A stretch of 33,516 nucleotides of DNA from an uncultured Bacilli bacterium (GTDB taxonomy: Bacteria; Bacillota_I; Bacilli_A; RF39; UBA660): the NCBI GenBank assembly GCA_947628065.1, contig CANQYK010000008.1, forward strand, positions 1 to 33,516, in the 5' to 3' direction. Both the position numbers and the translations under genes were made by a program. The notes under the pieces were generated by a model. It was not told where the DNA came from. It ran no database searches and was given only the letters and a program-made list of their open reading frames with translations. Shown in pieces: positions 7,769-16,059 of this stretch (within the stretch, counting starts at the first letter, position 1; every line of letters begins with the position of its first letter).

Positions 7769-8266
7769 TTATTTCGTTTTCTTTAAGACTTTTTGTCTTA
7801 AATGATTCCAATAATCTTCTCGAAACTTCGCTAATGGATTTTCATCTAAGATAATAATCGCATCCTCTCTTGTAAGTTTAGAATGCGCAATATAATAAGA
7901 ATGATTAGAAAGGATATCTACAAATTGATCATAATCATCCTCAATTTCTTCTTGAACATAAATCGCTGATTCTTCTTTATAATAATCTTGAAAAGGACGA
8001 ACAAAATCTAAAAATATTCCTATGTTATTTATCTTTTCCAAACGATAAAAAAGCTCATTTTTATACCTTGAATAATATTCATCAAAATATATATCTTGAT
8101 TCTTACGTAACAGTGTTTCTACACCTAAAACCATTGCTTCATAATCCTTTAATTCTAAAAAAGGATCAAAGGATTCTTCTCCAAGATAGCGATATTCATT
8201 TTTATTATCATAATAACTTTTATGAGGTTTAATAATACCAAGATAATAATCATCAATATTTAACAT
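7769..8266 (-). CDS. Hypothetical acidic protein (third gene of beta-helix operon)
   Basis: 165 aa, not recognised. It is rich in Tyr, Asp and Glu and predicted mostly helical (DPFLELKDYEAMVLGVETLLRKNQDIYFDEYYSRYKNELFYRLEKI), with no signal peptide or membrane helix, so probably cytoplasmic. It starts four bases after the stop of the upstream beta-helix gene and its ribosome site (AAGGAAA) lies in that gene's last codons, so all three genes form one operon. Its position suggests it works with the two paralogues upstream. No catalytic motif is visible. Confidence 0.75.
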   Translation of the reverse strand: MLNIDDYYLGIIKPHKSYYDNKNEYRYLGEESFDPFLELKDYEAMVLGVETLLRKNQDIYFDEYYSRYKNELFYRLEKINNIGIFLDFVRPFQDYYKEESAIYVQEEIEDDYDQFVDILSNHSYYIAHSKLTREDAIIILDENPLAKFREDYWNHLRQKVLKKTK

Positions 8267-8270
8267 CCCA

Positions 8271-9281
8271 TTATTTCCTTTTTAGATATTTCTTTACTGG
8301 CGTTTGTTCTATATCATCTCTTATTTCATTCTCTATTTTTTGATAATCTTTTTCAATTCGCTCTATTGCTACATTGATTACTCTTTCTTTTTGTTTTTCC
8401 ATACCATTTATAATACTACTTTCTAATTGTCCATGAGAAGTATTTACAAGCTCTCTTACAGTTTGTAAAACAGATAAAAATTCTCTTTTTACTTCCTTTT
8501 CTTGATGACATCCAAAATCACTATCTACTAATCTTACTTCATCCATACCATAATAGGATGCATGTTTTAGTCTTACTTCTTCCTTCCCAGTAAGAAGAGA
8601 AGAATTCATTTTTATTTTCTCTACACCACTCAAATCAAGTATTGTAGAAGATGTTAAATGACTGTTTTCTAGAGTAAGATTTGAAACAATACAAGAACTA
8701 TCAGAAAGAAGTAATGTACTATCTTCTACTTTCATATTAGAAGATTTTATATGCTTTATCTTTAATCCATCTACATTGTGAAAATCAAGATTCTGCGCTA
8801 AAACGTTATCAAAAGTAACATTGTTGGTTTTTCCTGCTATTTTAAATTTTTCCACAAAAGATGAGGAAAGCAATACTGGCTTCAAAACAGCATCTTCATC
8901 GAAATTAACCTCGATATTAGAATTGTTTGCAAAATGAACCTCTTTGACATCATCTTCAAAATGACAAGAAGAAAGATTAATATCCCCACCATCAAAATAT
9001 ATTTGAGACCCCATAAAAGTACAATGATCAAAAATTAATTTTGTATTCTTATTCTCGCACTGAAAAATACTATCTCCTACATATTTTGAATCAAATTTCA
9101 TATTTTTAAAATGAACTTCTTCTACATCACTATCAACTATATACATTTTATCATGCTCATTTCGATAAAATGTATAATAATATTTACTTTGTAAAAGATC
9201 TTTTTTCTTAAAAAAATATCCAATAGATCCTATTTCTTTCGTAACCCCATTTTTTGTATAGATAATATTTGCTTGTCTCAT
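8271..9281 (-). CDS. Predicted beta-helix protein, paralogue 2
   Basis: 336 aa with no signal peptide. From about residue 50 to 250 it is a run of short strands of about 20-25 residues with repeating patterns such as VEEVHFKNMKF, TKLIFDHCTF, DINLSSCHF, VTFDNVLAQNLDFHNVDGLKI and CIVSNLTLENSHL, the look of a right-handed parallel beta-helix. A charged helical segment follows (about 260-325) and a basic end (KYLKRK). It matches the next upstream gene across its length: similar start (GSIGYFFKKKDLL against GYMGFELWKKRKL), same layout and same basic tail. The gene begins one base after the upstream stop, with its ribosome site (AGAGGAAG) inside that gene's end. Function unknown. Confidence 0.8.
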   Translation of the reverse strand: MRQANIIYTKNGVTKEIGSIGYFFKKKDLLQSKYYYTFYRNEHDKMYIVDSDVEEVHFKNMKFDSKYVGDSIFQCENKNTKLIFDHCTFMGSQIYFDGGDINLSSCHFEDDVKEVHFANNSNIEVNFDEDAVLKPVLLSSSFVEKFKIAGKTNNVTFDNVLAQNLDFHNVDGLKIKHIKSSNMKVEDSTLLLSDSSCIVSNLTLENSHLTSSTILDLSGVEKIKMNSSLLTGKEEVRLKHASYYGMDEVRLVDSDFGCHQEKEVKREFLSVLQTVRELVNTSHGQLESSIINGMEKQKERVINVAIERIEKDYQKIENEIRDDIEQTPVKKYLKRK

Positions 9282-9282
9282 T

Positions 9283-10305
9283 TTACTTCCTCTTTCCTAT
9301 TAAACTTTTTATTTTTTGTTTCTTTCCCTTTTCATAAGTTTTATCTTGCTGTTCGAAATATTTTTTCCCTTCTTCTCTTATTTGTTGATAAAGATACTGT
9401 ATTCTCTCATCCCTTATCACTTGAAAAGGTTTCATTGTATCTTGTACTTCTTCTTCTAACAAAATATCCGCTTTTTTTTCTATCCCTTTTAAAACAGATA
9501 TCATTCTTGCTTTCACATCAATACTACGTATTTCATCTTCTCCTATTTCTACTCTTTCTCCATTTGATTTTTGATAAAAACAAAAGGGAAAACGAATTCC
9601 TTGTGCAATAAGCTTACTATTCTCTATATGAATTGGATTCGAAAATTGCAAAAAATTGGTTATATCGCCAGTAACAATACTATCTTTGATATAACAATCT
9701 TGATAATCATCAAAAGACGTAGCACTGATCTTACTATCTTCAATGTTTAAATTTCTCATTACAAAAACTTTTTGATTAAGTCGTAAATTTGACACATTTT
9801 TCACCAATAAATTTAAAACATTAATAGACATTGGAAAATAAAGATTTTTCGCATTTCCTTCAATGGTTAAATTTTCTACACCATCAAAAGTACAAAAAAC
9901 AGAACTTTCTAATTCTTTCTTCATGATAAGATCAACACTATCATTATTGTTAAATTCAAACCGTGATATATTTTTGGCTTTTGGGGAATCCAATATAACA
10001 TTACCATTTACAAATCTTATTAATTTTCCCTTTTCTACCATACAATTTTCAAGACATAAAATGGTATCACGCCGATAACAACGAAAAAGTGTATCTTCAT
10101 AAAAGTAAGCATTTTTTATATGAAGAAAGGATACATCCTCTCTGATATCATTTACATCATAATGTAAAGATTCAAATAAATAAGCACTTCCTTTTGGATT
10201 CACATCAATTAATTTCCTTTTTTTCCATAATTCAAAACCCATATATCCAATGGTTTTTTCCTGTCCTTTTTGAATATAGGTAACTTCAAATTTATCTTTT
10301 TTCAT
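9283..10305 (-). CDS. Predicted beta-helix protein, paralogue 1
   Basis: 340 aa, first gene of the operon (RBS AAGAGGT). Same architecture as the following gene: a short N-terminal domain (FEVTYIQKGQEKTIGYMGF), then strand repeats with ladder-like Asn and hydrophobic positions (DTILCLENCMV, NVILDSPKAKNISRFEFNNND, VENLTIEGNAKNLYF, VLNLLVKNVSNLRL, RNLNIEDSKI), then a coiled-coil-like charged helix (about 265-330) and a basic tail (IGKRK). No signal peptide, so probably cytoplasmic or membrane-associated through the basic tail. The pair clearly arose by tandem duplication and has diverged strongly. I do not recognise the family; bactofilin-like scaffolding is a possible analogy but not shown. 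Confidence 0.8.
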   Translation of the reverse strand: MKKDKFEVTYIQKGQEKTIGYMGFELWKKRKLIDVNPKGSAYLFESLHYDVNDIREDVSFLHIKNAYFYEDTLFRCYRRDTILCLENCMVEKGKLIRFVNGNVILDSPKAKNISRFEFNNNDSVDLIMKKELESSVFCTFDGVENLTIEGNAKNLYFPMSINVLNLLVKNVSNLRLNQKVFVMRNLNIEDSKISATSFDDYQDCYIKDSIVTGDITNFLQFSNPIHIENSKLIAQGIRFPFCFYQKSNGERVEIGEDEIRSIDVKARMISVLKGIEKKADILLEEEVQDTMKPFQVIRDERIQYLYQQIREEGKKYFEQQDKTYEKGKKQKIKSLIGKRK

Positions 10306-10329
10306 AGTGACCTCTTTTCTTAGTTTTCT

Positions 10330-10335
10330 ATTATA
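10330..10335 (-). promoter_or_regulatory. -10 element of the beta-helix operon
   Basis: Minus strand TATAAT (10335-10330) 25 bases before the start codon. The -35 at the right distance is poor (TTTCTT) and lies in the gpmI terminator T-tract. Confidence 0.4.
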
Positions 10336-10345
10336 ACGAAGAAAA

Positions 10346-10376
10346 GAAAAAAAAGAAAGGATTATTTCTTTTTTTC
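10346..10376 (-). terminator. Possible AT-rich terminator of gpmI
   Basis: Minus strand GAAAAAAAGAAA pairs with the following TTTCTTTTTTTTC across a six-base gap. It overlaps the last gpmI codons. All pairs but a few are A-T, so strength is doubtful. Confidence 0.45.
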
Positions 10377-11867
10377 GATTAAAATATTTCCTGTCATCTC
10401 TTCTGGTATCGGATAATCCATATAAGAAAGTATGGTTGGGGCGATATCTCCTAATTTACCAGGTTTTAAGATAACACGATCATCCGTTACAATAAAAGGA
10501 ACCGGACTTGTCGTATGACTGGTTACAATATTTCCATCCTCATCTACCATGACCTCAGCATTCCCGTGATCAGCTGTTATAAACATGGTAAAATCCTTCT
10601 TTTTACTTTCCTCATATAAGATTTGTATTTTATCATCAACTGTTTTTACTGCTTCTACTACTTTATCAAAAACACCAGTATGCCCTACCATATCACAATT
10701 CGCATAATTTAAAATAATAACATCAAAATGATCCATTTCCTTAACTAAGGTATCGGTAATAATAGAAGCACTCATCTCAGGCATCAAATCATAGGTTGCT
10801 ATCTTAGGAGAAGGAATTAAAATCTTTTGTTCCTTCTTATAATCTACTTCTTTTCCACCATCAAAGAAAAAGGTTACATGGGCATATTTTTCTGTTTCTG
10901 CAATACGAAGTTGCCTTAAACCTAATTTCTCTAAAGTTTCTCCGAATATATTTTTAAGATTAGGATCTTGATAGATGGATTCTGCTTTTACGGATTTTAC
11001 AACGGGTAACATGGTTACTACTTTTAAATTTTCAAACGATCTAACCTCCATCTTATCAAAGTCTTTATTGGTAAGGGCAGTTAATAACTCTCTTAGTCTG
11101 TCTTTTCGAAAATTAAAGACAATGACACCATCGTGATCCGTAAGTTTTCCTGTTTCATCAAAAACACAAGGAAGTAAAAACTCATCGGTAATATTTTTTT
11201 TATAACTTTCTTCTATGTATTCTTTAATAGAATTACTTTTTTCCCCAATTCCATAGACAATCGCATCATATCCTTTTTTTAAGCGATCGTAATTATTATC
11301 GCGATCCATGGCATAATATCTACCACCTATACTTGCAATCACACCATGCTTTAATTCTTTTAATTTCTCTTCTACTCTTGCAATATAAGAATAGGCACTT
11401 GTTCTTGAAACATCCCTACCATCGGTAAACAAATGAAGATAAACATCTTCTACCTCTTCTTTTTTACAAAATTCTAATAGAGCCATTAAATGATCAATAT
11501 GAGAATGTACTCCACCATCACTGATAAGCCCCATAATATGAAGCTTGGAATGATTTTTTTTCACGTGTTCTACTGTCTTTTTTAATTCTTCTTCTTCAAA
11601 AAAAGTTTTCTCTCTAATCGCTTTATTAATCAGTTCCAAAGGTTGATAAACCAGTCTTCCAGCACCAATATTCATATGCCCTACTTCACTATTTCCCATT
11701 TGACCTTTGGGAAGTCCTACTTCTTCTCCACTTGCTTTTAATAAGGTATGTGGATATTGATTCCACAAATTCTTTAAATGAATAGGATTAGCAGCAAGGG
11801 CTGCATTACCTTTTTTCTCTATACGATAGCCTAGTCCATCCATGATAACAAGCAATACTTTTTTCAC
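10362..11867 (-). CDS. gpmI: 2,3-bisphosphoglycerate-independent phosphoglycerate mutase
   Basis: 501 aa, usual length. It converts 3-phosphoglycerate to 2-phosphoglycerate in glycolysis and needs two Mn ions. Landmarks: metal-binding Asp10 (VIMDGLGYR), phosphoserine nucleophile Ser60 in GNSEVGHMNIGAGR, GLISDGGVHSHIDHL, DGRDVSRTSA, FNFRKDRLREL, NYANCDMVGHTGVFD, and the second metal site ADHGNAEVM. The start codon is GTG at 11867, preceded by a purine-rich GAAGGGAAGAAA. It lies 18 bases downstream of the ATPase gene and may be co-transcribed with it, although glycolytic genes are not a natural partner for that ATPase. Confidence 0.97.
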   Translation of the reverse strand: MKKVLLVIMDGLGYRIEKKGNAALAANPIHLKNLWNQYPHTLLKASGEEVGLPKGQMGNSEVGHMNIGAGRLVYQPLELINKAIREKTFFEEEELKKTVEHVKKNHSKLHIMGLISDGGVHSHIDHLMALLEFCKKEEVEDVYLHLFTDGRDVSRTSAYSYIARVEEKLKELKHGVIASIGGRYYAMDRDNNYDRLKKGYDAIVYGIGEKSNSIKEYIEESYKKNITDEFLLPCVFDETGKLTDHDGVIVFNFRKDRLRELLTALTNKDFDKMEVRSFENLKVVTMLPVVKSVKAESIYQDPNLKNIFGETLEKLGLRQLRIAETEKYAHVTFFFDGGKEVDYKKEQKILIPSPKIATYDLMPEMSASIITDTLVKEMDHFDVIILNYANCDMVGHTGVFDKVVEAVKTVDDKIQILYEESKKKDFTMFITADHGNAEVMVDEDGNIVTSHTTSPVPFIVTDDRVILKPGKLGDIAPTILSYMDYPIPEEMTGNILIEKKK

Positions 11868-11885
11868 TTTCTTCCCTTCTTTCTA

Positions 11886-13163
11886 TTAATACAATTGTTC
11901 ATTCAAACAGAAAATAGCATAAACGGGCAAATAATGAACACCTTTTTTATTGGAAAAATTATTCTCCGTAATTCGGTAGGCATCCGTTACAATAAATTTT
12001 TTCATAAACACCGAAAGACTTTTTGCTTTGGATCCTGTTTTGGTAGCAAGTTCAATGGGAATCACTTTCCCCATTCGGTTTTGAATCACAAAGTTTACCT
12101 CTGCTTTTCCTTCGGATTGATAATAATACAAAGAATAACCTGCTTCAAGAAGCGTATGAGCGATATGATTCTCATATAAGGTATATTTTATATTTTCATC
12201 TTCTAATAACCTTTCTTTGGTTAGATGAAGACGACCTGATAAAAGTCCATCATCTGGATAATATAATTTAAAACTATCAAGTTCTCTACAACTAGACAAT
12301 GGAGACTTTACCGTTCTTATTTTATAACTCCGATATAATAACTGATTGCTTACTAAATAATTAATAACACTTTCGTATTCCTTGGCTCTTTTTCCATAAC
12401 CTAAAACGCCATATTGAAATTTCTTATTTTCTTTGTTCAATTGTTTTGGAATACTATTTAATACCTCAACTCCTCTTGGTACATCAATTAAGGTATCACA
12501 CTCGACTAAAAAGGATTTAAAAATATCAAACGCTTTTTCTTTCGCACTAAAATAATAACCTCTATTTTCTTCTTGTAAAGAAAGAGATATCACCTCAGGA
12601 AGACCACCTACTAAAAGATAGTCATAAAAGAAATCAAGGGCTTTCGCATGACGAGAACAACTTCTTTTTGTATCATAGGCATGACGAATCGCATCAGCAA
12701 CTTCTTTTTCTCCTCTTGCCCACAAGTATTCTTCAAAATCCATTTCTGTCATAAATTTATACTGTAGTTCTTCTCCTTTAAATTTGACTAAATTTTCTCT
12801 TCTTGATGTAATAGCAATCACGTGATAATCATTACGATCATATCCAAATAATTTAATTCCCTTGATAATTTTCTCATCTTCCACATTATCAAAGACAATA
12901 AGAGTATCGTTTTTTTCAATTTCTACTTCTGCCATTTCAGATAAATAAATAGCAAGCTTATCGATGGATCTTTCCCTTCGAAAAAGCTCTACCAATTCTT
13001 GATTTTTCATCGTATTAATATAAGCGACATTCTTATAATACTTTTTCCCAAACTCTAAGACAGAATAGGTTTTACCGACTTGCTTTAATCCAAACAATAA
13101 AAGTGGCTTCCGAATTAAATCATTTTTCCATTTTAAAAAGAATTTTGTTATTTTTCGTTCCAT
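11886..13163 (-). CDS. DUF4143-type AAA ATPase, degenerate nuclease end
   Basis: 425 aa. N-terminal ATPase with P-loop GLKQVGKT (25-32) and Walker-B-like LIVFDNVE, followed by sensor-like VIAITSRREN. The middle has the DFFYDYLLVGGLPEVISL block typical of the AAA_14/DUF4143 family, then a winged-helix-like stretch (PKQLNKENKKFQYGVLGYGKRAKEYESVINYLVSNQLLY). The C-terminal PD-(D/E)XK-like part reads AEVNFVIQ ... IPIELATK, so the Asp and ExK expected in the family are Asn and ELA; nuclease activity is unlikely. Such ATPases are common accessory genes of unknown role. It has a strong promoter and is divergent from fic 2. Confidence 0.85.
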   Translation of the reverse strand: MERKITKFFLKWKNDLIRKPLLLFGLKQVGKTYSVLEFGKKYYKNVAYINTMKNQELVELFRRERSIDKLAIYLSEMAEVEIEKNDTLIVFDNVEDEKIIKGIKLFGYDRNDYHVIAITSRRENLVKFKGEELQYKFMTEMDFEEYLWARGEKEVADAIRHAYDTKRSCSRHAKALDFFYDYLLVGGLPEVISLSLQEENRGYYFSAKEKAFDIFKSFLVECDTLIDVPRGVEVLNSIPKQLNKENKKFQYGVLGYGKRAKEYESVINYLVSNQLLYRSYKIRTVKSPLSSCRELDSFKLYYPDDGLLSGRLHLTKERLLEDENIKYTLYENHIAHTLLEAGYSLYYYQSEGKAEVNFVIQNRMGKVIPIELATKTGSKAKSLSVFMKKFIVTDAYRITENNFSNKKGVHYLPVYAIFCLNEQLY

Positions 13164-13196
13164 AAATTGTTCTCACCCCACATATTTTATAAATTA

Positions 13197-13225
13197 AGTA
13201 TAGTTTAAATTTGATAAGATGTCAA
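13197..13225 (-). promoter_or_regulatory. Promoter of the DUF4143-type ATPase gene
   Basis: Minus strand TTGACA (13225-13220), 17-base spacer, TATACT (13202-13197); RBS GGGGTGAG follows. Confidence 0.8.
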
Positions 13226-13271
13226 CAGTATAATAAAAGCATACAAGATAACATACAGAAAAACATATAAG

Positions 13272-13413
13272 ATGATTGACTATTACGTTTTACTATAGTA
13301 CAGTACAGATATAAGATTTGAGGTGACTTATGAAACATTATATTCTACCCTTTGAAATAACAAATAATATGTTAAATCTAGCAGCATCAATAATGAAAAA
13401 AATAGGCAAATTG
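13272..13413 (+). repeat. Direct repeat, copy 1: fic 2 promoter and first 28 codons
   Basis: Near-identical to 14356-14497. It spans the promoter, palindrome, ribosome site and start of fic 2, and only a handful of bases differ. Confidence 0.9.
13276..13304 (+). promoter_or_regulatory. Promoter of fic 2 with a palindrome in the spacer
   Basis: TTGACT (13276-13281), 17-base spacer, TACAGT (13299-13304). The perfect 10-bp palindrome TACTATAGTA fills 13291-13300 between and over the elements and is a candidate operator. The same arrangement is kept in the second copy (TTGACT at 14360, palindrome at 14375-14384). Confidence 0.6.
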
Positions 13414-14322
13414 GATAACTATAAAGACTTAAAGAAAATGCCAACCTTAAGAAAAAACAATCGAATTCATTCCATTCATTCTTCACTTGCCATAGAGGAT
13501 AATTCTTTATCACTAAAAAAAGTAAAAGATATTATAGATGGAAAAGTAGTAACTGGAGATCAAAAAGAAATACAGGAAGTAAAAAATGCCTATAAAGCAT
13601 ATGAAATGATAAAAAAAGTAGATCCTTATTCAATAACAGATTTAAAAAAAATTCACGGAATCATGACTTTTTTAACCGTTCAAGAATCAGGAGAATTTAG
13701 AAAAGGAAATGAAGGCGTTTTCGATGGTGATAAATGTATTCATATGTGTCCAAAACCAAAAATCGTAAATTCTCTTATGGAACAGTTATTTCATTGGATG
13801 AAAATGAACAAAAACACAATTCATCCATTAATATTATCTTCTGTATTTCATTATGAATTTGTTTTCATTCACCCTTTTAGCGACGGTAATGGAAGAACTG
13901 CAAGACTATGGCAAAATATATTATTAGCCAATTGGGAAAATATTTTTGAATATGTTCCTATTGAATCAGAAATTAAAGAATATCAAAATGAATATTATGA
14001 TATCATTAACAATTGTAATGCGAAAGGAAATTCCACAGAATTTGTTGAATTTATGTTAAAAATGATAGATGAAGTTTTAAAAAAATTAATAGAAAGTACA
14101 ACAAAAGAAGCAAACCATATCAGTCCTTATGTCAAAAAACTATTAGATGTAATGGAAGGAGAACCTGCTATGTCATCCAAAGAATTGATGGAAAAATTAG
14201 GATTGAAATCAAGAATATCATTTCGAAATCATTATTTAAATCCAGCACTTGAAAATGGTCTTATAAAAATGACATTGAAAGATAAACCAACAAGTAAAAA
14301 TCAAACATATTATATTGGATAA
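13330..14322 (+). CDS. Fic family protein with C-terminal winged-helix domain
   Basis: 330 aa, RBS GAGGTGA. The inhibitory helix SSLAIEDN (51-58; Ser52, Glu56, Asp57 in place of Gly/Asn) is followed by HGIMTFLTVQESGEFRKGNEGVF (flap region) and the Fic core HPFSDGNGRTAR (181-192) with all catalytic residues. After the Fic fold, residues about 255-330 (SPYVKKLLDVMEGEPAMSSKELMEKLGL...HYLNPALENGLIKMTL) look like a winged helix. This architecture is common for chromosomal Fic proteins that modify hydroxyl groups with AMP; self-control through the inhibitory Glu is expected. The DNA-binding-like end and the promoter palindrome make autoregulation possible, but that is inference. Confidence 0.9.
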   Translation: MKHYILPFEITNNMLNLAASIMKKIGKLDNYKDLKKMPTLRKNNRIHSIHSSLAIEDNSLSLKKVKDIIDGKVVTGDQKEIQEVKNAYKAYEMIKKVDPYSITDLKKIHGIMTFLTVQESGEFRKGNEGVFDGDKCIHMCPKPKIVNSLMEQLFHWMKMNKNTIHPLILSSVFHYEFVFIHPFSDGNGRTARLWQNILLANWENIFEYVPIESEIKEYQNEYYDIINNCNAKGNSTEFVEFMLKMIDEVLKKLIESTTKEANHISPYVKKLLDVMEGEPAMSSKELMEKLGLKSRISFRNHYLNPALENGLIKMTLKDKPTSKNQTYYIG

Positions 14323-14355
14323 CATAAATAATCCCTATCAGGATAAACACATAAA

Positions 14356-14497
14356 ATGATTGACTATTACGTTTTACTATAGTACAGTACAGATATAAGA
14401 TTTGAGGTGATTTTATGAAAGATTACATTCTACCCTTTGAAATAACAAATAATATGTTAAATCTAGCAACATCAATAATGAAAAAAATAAGAAAATT
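14356..14497 (+). repeat. Direct repeat, copy 2
   Basis: Second copy of 13272-13413, beginning 34 bases after the fic 2 stop. The intact gene therefore sits between two copies of its own 5' end. Confidence 0.9.
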
Positions 14498-14522
14498 GAA
14501 GATAGAAAAGTCATCCAATTAA
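14415..14522 (+). pseudogene. Truncated fic 2 duplicate
   Basis: ATG with the same RBS gives 35 codons. The first 28 match fic 2 (MKDYILPFEITNNMLNLA against MKHYILPFEITNNMLNLA); then the sequence diverges and stops at TAA 14520. The remaining 14523-14609 holds nothing recognisable. The promoter copy looks intact, so the fragment may still be transcribed up to the terminator at 14610. Confidence 0.85.
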
Positions 14523-14609
14523 GCCACTTATTTTTCAAAATTAGAATTTTTTGGCAAAAATATAAAAAAAGAGATTCTTTTCAAATATACTACTTTTGTC
14601 AATAGCCTG

Positions 14610-14641
14610 AGAGTTAGTCGAAAGACTAACTCTATTTTTTT
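14610..14641 (+). terminator. Strong intrinsic terminator
   Basis: Perfect 10-bp stem AGAGTTAGTC / GACTAACTCT with loop GAAA, then ATTTTTTT. It ends plus-strand transcripts of fic 2 and its fragment; on the minus strand no T-tract follows, so abiEii transcripts are not clearly terminated by it. Confidence 0.9.
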
Positions 14642-15452
14642 AAACTTTAATAACAATTAAACTTTCAATAAACTTTAATATATTCTCAATAACATCATCA
14701 ACAGGTAGCCCTAACCAATTATTATTTGCTTGCTTGAGCATATTTTTAAACTGTCTATTATTTAAAGTTTGGACTAATATTTTATACAAATCTGATATAT
14801 TATTTATGGAAATATTTTTATCTAAAAATATTAATTTTTCAATATAAGTTAGGCATTTTTCTTTCTTGAAATCTTTGTCATTTATTAAATAATAAAAATC
14901 AAAAATATCTTTATATCTTGTGGAGGTAATTCTAAATCGTAATAATGATTTCAGTTTTTCAGTGAATATTTGCTCACGAGAGTTTGCAAGAAGTGATACA
15001 CTATCGTTAATTATATTTAGATCAAAATACATATTTTCTTGTTCTAAATCAAAATATTTATGAACGCCTAAATCTATTTTTGTACTCAATTTATTATTAT
15101 AACTATCTATAATATCTAAATAAATACGCTTTCCATTATAATCTAAATGCCTTAATTTCTTAATATTTTTAATAACTAATTTAATATCATTATCATTCAT
15201 TTTTTCTATAAATATTTTTATTGCTTTATCATCTAAAGAATACCTTATAAAATCAATATCCAAATCATTTGTAGCTCTACGCTTATCCTTAGATAATTGC
15301 ATCATAACTACTCCACCTTTAATAGTTACTTTATCACTCATATTATATTTACTAATTTTTAAAAGAATAACATCTTGGCATACTTTTGATATTGCATTAA
15401 CATCAGAAAATCCTTCATCTAAATATTTTTGTATTACATCTCTTAAATTCAT
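14640..15452 (-). CDS. abiEii: AbiEii-type nucleotidyltransferase toxin
   Basis: 270 aa. Nucleotidyltransferase fold: VTIKGGVVMMQ (Gly46-Gly47) followed by RRATNDLDIDF (Asp63, Asp65, Asp67), the G-G ... D-x-D signature of the AbiEii/DUF1814 family, then KRIYLDII and the conserved REQIFTEKLKSLLRFR with the family lysines. AbiEii toxins transfer nucleotides (shown for tRNA in related MenT enzymes) and arrest growth, for example on phage infection. The start overlaps the stop of abiEi (TAATG), the standard type IV toxin-antitoxin order with antitoxin first. All key residues appear present, so the toxin is probably active. Confidence 0.92.
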   Translation of the reverse strand: MNLRDVIQKYLDEGFSDVNAISKVCQDVILLKISKYNMSDKVTIKGGVVMMQLSKDKRRATNDLDIDFIRYSLDDKAIKIFIEKMNDNDIKLVIKNIKKLRHLDYNGKRIYLDIIDSYNNKLSTKIDLGVHKYFDLEQENMYFDLNIINDSVSLLANSREQIFTEKLKSLLRFRITSTRYKDIFDFYYLINDKDFKKEKCLTYIEKLIFLDKNISINNISDLYKILVQTLNNRQFKNMLKQANNNWLGLPVDDVIENILKFIESLIVIKV

Positions 15453-15991
15453 TAGAAAACCTCTTTCATAATAACATCATAGAGATGTTCTTCAATAGGA
15501 AATGCACTAATATATTCCATTATTTTTCCAATATCTAATTGTTCTTTTAATTCCCTATAATTATTTATTATTTCTTTATAATAATCAAACCCATAAGATT
15601 TTCTATTTCTAATAAGTTCTATTAACATTCTTTCTTTGTCATATATTTTAATTTCAATATCATCAACAGTAATAATTGTTTTTCCTAAATCAAAGTATTT
15701 TTCACTATAAGTTACAAATCTAATATTTTTATCGTTGGATAAATAACTACCCCTTTTTATCCCCAAAACTTTTTTTTCTGGAATCACATCTGTAAGATTG
15801 TGATAATAAAAAGCACTATCTAATGTGAAGACAGTATTAGGATATTTAAAATTAATAAGTTCTAAATAATTCACATTTTTATTATCACTATATATACCTT
15901 TTTCAATTTTAAATATTTTTCTTTCTTCTAACATTTTTTCAATTTCATTGTATTTATACTTATTTTTTAAAGTTTTAAATGAAAATAACAT
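15452..15991 (-). CDS. abiEi: AbiEi-type antitoxin/repressor
   Basis: 179 aa. The N-terminus (SFKTLKNKYKYNEIEKMLEERKIFKIEKGIY) is a winged-helix DNA-binding module, and the rest (YLELINFKYPNTVFTLDSAFYYHNLTDVIP, IKIYDKERMLIELIRNRKSYGFDYYKEII) is the AbiEi C-terminal antitoxin domain. AbiEi proteins both neutralise AbiEii and repress their own promoter by binding inverted repeats. That fits the 13-bp inverted repeat over this gene's promoter. RBS GGTGATG. Cotranscribed and translationally coupled with abiEii. Confidence 0.9.
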   Translation of the reverse strand: MLFSFKTLKNKYKYNEIEKMLEERKIFKIEKGIYSDNKNVNYLELINFKYPNTVFTLDSAFYYHNLTDVIPEKKVLGIKRGSYLSNDKNIRFVTYSEKYFDLGKTIITVDDIEIKIYDKERMLIELIRNRKSYGFDYYKEIINNYRELKEQLDIGKIMEYISAFPIEEHLYDVIMKEVF

Positions 15992-16008
15992 CTTACATCA
16001 CCGATTAC

Positions 16009-16037
16009 ATTATAAACTAAATCTCTACATTAGTCAA
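16009..16037 (-). promoter_or_regulatory. Consensus promoter of abiE
   Basis: Minus strand TTGACT (16037-16032), 17-base spacer, TATAAT (16014-16009). The predicted transcript start is only about ten bases before the abiEi ATG. Confidence 0.85.
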
Positions 16038-16055
16038 TCGATTGTAGAGATTTAG
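16017..16055. promoter_or_regulatory. AbiEi operator: 13-bp perfect inverted repeat
   Basis: CTAAATCTCTACA (16017-16029) and TGTAGAGATTTAG (16043-16055) are separated by 13 bases. One arm fills the promoter spacer; the other lies just upstream of the -35. A second TTGACT adjoins the distal arm. Confidence 0.75.
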
Positions 16056-16059
16056 TCAA

